A DNA stretch of 7,603 nucleotides, taken from Ignavibacteria bacterium (GTDB taxonomy: Bacteria > Bacteroidota > Ignavibacteria > Ignavibacteriales > Melioribacteraceae). Shown in pieces: positions 5,426 through 7,603 of the stretch. A model generated the notes under the pieces. The model saw only the letters and a list, made by a program, of their open reading frames with translations, did not search any database and had not been told where the DNA came from. The DNA lies in the NCBI GenBank assembly GCA_027347805.1, contig DAIEQP010000014.1, positions 1-7,603 on the forward strand. The letters run 5' to 3'. How positions within the stretch are numbered: the first letter of the stretch is position 1; each line of letters starts with the position of its first letter. The position numbers were made by a program, and so were the translations under genes.

Positions 5426-7603
5426 TTAGTTTAGACATTCTTTAAGAAACCTTCCAGTGTATGAGCTTTCATTCTGAGCGATGTCTTCCGGAGTCCCTAC
5501 ACAAACAATTTCGCCCCCTTTATCGCCGGCTTCGGGTCCGAGATCAATTATCCAGTCTGCGCATTTTATTACGTCAAGATTGTGCTCGATTATAACAACA
5601 GAATTTTTTTCTTCAATAAGCATTTGAAAACATTTGAGTAGTTTGCTTATATCATCAAAATGAAGACCTGTTGTTGGTTCATCGAAAATAAAAAGTGTGT
5701 GAATATTTTTCTTGTGGCTTGCAAGATGCGATGCAAGTTTAACACGCTGGGCTTCACCGCCGCTTAATGTTGTTGATGGCTGGCCAAGTTTTATGTATCC
5801 CAAACCAACATCAGATAAAACCTGGAGGATATTGGTGATCTTGGTATTGTTTTCGAAAAATTCTCTGGCTTCATCAACTGTCATATCTAAAACATCAACT
5901 ATATTTTTACCGCGATAAGTTATTTCTCTAACTTCTTTTTTAAAACGTGTCCCTTTACAATCTTCACATTCCAAATAAAGATCGGCAAGGAATTGCATTT
6001 CAATTGTTACATAACCTTCACCCTGGCAGGTTTCGCATCTTCCGCCAGGAACGTTGAAAGAGAAATAGCCGGGTTTATAACCTCTGGATCTTGCCTGCGG
6101 CGTGTTTGAGTATAGTTCTCTAATTAATTCATATCCTTTAACATAACTGATAGGATTTGATCTTGGCGATTTTCCAATTGGTGACTGATCGACAATTTCA
6201 ATTTCATCAACGTACCGGCTTCCTTCAATCGAATCATATTTACCTAATTTGGGGGGAACGCCGCCATTCATTTTTAAAACTCCGCCGTATAAAATATCGT
6301 GAACTAGAGTTGATTTACCGGATCCGCTGACACCAGTAACAACAACTAATTTTTTTAGAGGAAATTCAACTGAAACATTTTTGAGATTGTTTTCTCTTGC
6401 ACCAATAATTTTTATTGATTGTGTTTCAATTCTATTTCTTTCGGATGGAACAGGAATTTTAATTTTTCCGCCCAGGTATTTCCCTGTTAGCGAATTATCA
6501 TCCTGCAGAATTTCTTCGATTGGACCGTAAGCAACAATTTCGCCGCCGTGAACGCCGGCTTTGGGTCCCATGTCAAAAATTAAGTCCGATTCGCGCATCA
6601 TTTCAGCATCGTGTTCAACTACAAGCACAGTATTGCCGAGATCTCTGAGAGATTTAAGAATCTTTATTAACCGGGAATTATCTCTCGGGTGTAAACCGAT
6701 GCTCGGTTCATCTAGAACGTAAAGAGTGCCCATCAATGCTGAGCCAAGTGAAGTTGCCAAATTTATTCTTTGGGTTTCTCCGCCGCTAAGAGTGCTGCTC
6801 AACCTTTCAAGAGTAAGATAACCTAGGCCGACATCATTTAAGAAGGTTAATCGTTTTACTATTTCATCGTGAATTCTTTTTGCAATATTTTTTTCGTAAT
6901 TGCTGAGCTGTACTAATTTGAAAAACACAAGCGCTCTTTCAATAGACATCGAAACAATATCAGCAATTGAACGTTCATCAATTTTAACCTGTAAAGCTTC
7001 GCGCCGTAAACGGGAGCCTTTGCATGCATTGCATGTTGTGTAGCCGCGGTATTTGCTCAGCAGAATTCTTATTCCCATCTTATAAGTTTTTTCTTCCAGA
7101 TGAGAGAAGAATCCATTTATTCCATGGAATGAACCGAAACCATCCCAAATTAATTTTACCTGCTCGTCTGAAAGGTCTTTGAATGGAACAGCTAAAGGAA
7201 TCCTTCCATTGTTTGCTTTAACAAGATCACGCAGATATTTACTATGCGTTACGGTTCTCCATGGAGCAATTGCCCCTTCGCTAATACTTAAATTAGGGTT
7301 TGGTACAATGCGCTCAATTTCGTAACCCATTGTTTTTCCAAATCCCTGGCAAACAGGGCATGCACCAAACGGATTGTTGAACGAAAAAAATCTAGGCTCA
7401 GGTTCTTCATACCTGATACCGCAGCATTCATAAAATATTGAGAATTGTCTGGTCTCCGTTGTATCAACATTAATGATGCTGATCTTTCCTTCTCCTTCTT
7501 TGAAAGCTGATTCAATTGAGTCGGCAAGAGTTTCTCTAACTTTTCCTTTACTGATTTTAAACCGATCTATAACAACAATAATATCTTTCTTCGATTTTGG
7601 GAT
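5426..7603 (-). CDS. uvrA: UvrABC system protein A, C-terminal 725 residues (5' end beyond window)
   Basis: UvrA is the DNA-damage-sensing dimeric ABC ATPase that loads UvrB in nucleotide excision repair. The frame is open to the window edge, so roughly the first quarter, including the first Walker A, is missing; the ATG at 7328-7330 is internal. In fragment numbering: end of the UvrB-binding region (1-50, VVIDRF...LADSIESAF), FSFNNPFGACPVCQGFG (73-89), CNACKGSRLRREAL (191-204), first ABC signature LSGGE (272-276), Walker B VLDEP (296-300) and His331, second Walker A GVSGSGKS (424-431), zinc module Cys523/526/546/549, second LSGGE (613-617), FIFDEP (639-644) and His674. Both C-terminal ATPase halves look intact. 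The first zinc module is unusual: Cys61, Cys82 and Cys85 fit E. coli Cys256/277/280 spacing exactly, but the Cys253 position is Tyr58, with a cysteine displaced to 60. Transcription may continue into the alpha-glucuronidase 37 bases on. Confidence 0.96.
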   Translation of the reverse strand: MPKSKKDIIVVIDRFKISKGKVRETLADSIESAFKEGEGKISIINVDTTETRQFSIFYECCGIRYEEPEPRFFSFNNPFGACPVCQGFGKTMGYEIERIVPNPNLSISEGAIAPWRTVTHSKYLRDLVKANNGRIPLAVPFKDLSDEQVKLIWDGFGSFHGINGFFSHLEEKTYKMGIRILLSKYRGYTTCNACKGSRLRREALQVKIDERSIADIVSMSIERALVFFKLVQLSNYEKNIAKRIHDEIVKRLTFLNDVGLGYLTLERLSSTLSGGETQRINLATSLGSALMGTLYVLDEPSIGLHPRDNSRLIKILKSLRDLGNTVLVVEHDAEMMRESDLIFDMGPKAGVHGGEIVAYGPIEEILQDDNSLTGKYLGGKIKIPVPSERNRIETQSIKIIGARENNLKNVSVEFPLKKLVVVTGVSGSGKSTLVHDILYGGVLKMNGGVPPKLGKYDSIEGSRYVDEIEIVDQSPIGKSPRSNPISYVKGYELIRELYSNTPQARSRGYKPGYFSFNVPGGRCETCQGEGYVTIEMQFLADLYLECEDCKGTRFKKEVREITYRGKNIVDVLDMTVDEAREFFENNTKITNILQVLSDVGLGYIKLGQPSTTLSGGEAQRVKLASHLASHKKNIHTLFIFDEPTTGLHFDDISKLLKCFQMLIEEKNSVVIIEHNLDVIKCADWIIDLGPEAGDKGGEIVCVGTPEDIAQNESSYTGRFLKECLN

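Noticed and set aside
7328..7330. ATG as the start of a 634-residue UvrA
   Set aside because: Canonical UvrA sequence continues in frame upstream to 7603, so this Met is internal and the gene is simply cut by the window.
7288..7527. Minus-strand 79-codon open frame starting MPTQLNQLSKK
   Set aside because: It overlaps the UvrA frame, which stays open here and encodes recognisable UvrA motifs (DSIESAF, FSFNNPFGACPVC). The 79-codon frame is a shadow in another frame.
1..7603. Defence island, mobile element, CRISPR array or tRNA
   Set aside because: No transposase, integrase, regular spaced repeats, terminal inverted repeats or cloverleaf-like segment was seen. EVE proteins can occur near defence genes, but none of those are here.

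Overview
The window carries seven protein genes, all on the minus strand, so transcription runs from the right end to the left. The DNA is AT-rich. The proteins, the secreted glycosidases and the two Bacteroidota-like promoter boxes point to a member of the Bacteroidota/Chlorobi/Ignavibacteria group, perhaps a plant-polymer-degrading Ignavibacteria-type organism. That placement is from recalled protein resemblance, not from a search.

Right part (5426-7603): the C-terminal 725 residues of UvrA, the damage-recognition ATPase of nucleotide excision repair. The reading frame stays open through the window edge, and the ATG at 7330 is internal. Only 37 bases downstream (3229-5388) lies a complete GH67 alpha-glucuronidase with a signal peptide, an enzyme of glucuronoxylan breakdown.

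Middle (1830-3185): three small genes packed 8 and 19 bases apart: an AHSA1-type SRPBCC protein, an EVE-domain protein and a PhnB-like VOC protein. A perfect 16-base palindrome lies just upstream of the trio. Then follows (414-1757) a class II CPD photolyase, the light-driven enzyme that splits UV-induced pyrimidine dimers. A possible own promoter lies in the 72-base gap before it.

Left edge (1-200): the first 66 codons of an exported protein resembling glycosidases of cellulolytic Bacteroidota, tentatively GH9-like. A 213-base intergenic region precedes it, with a Bacteroidota-style promoter candidate and short palindromic repeats.

Two themes alternate on one strand: DNA repair (uvrA, photolyase, possibly the EVE protein) and plant-polysaccharide degradation (GH67, GH-like edge gene). 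I see no mobile element, CRISPR array, RNA gene or clear rho-independent terminator. The sharpest oddities are two residue-level departures in repair enzymes: a serine where class II photolyases have a conserved electron-transfer tryptophan, and a tyrosine where UvrA normally has the first cysteine of its first CxxC...CxxC zinc module. I did not find convincing evidence of a wholly new system. The SRPBCC-EVE-VOC(-photolyase) cluster is the best candidate for one.
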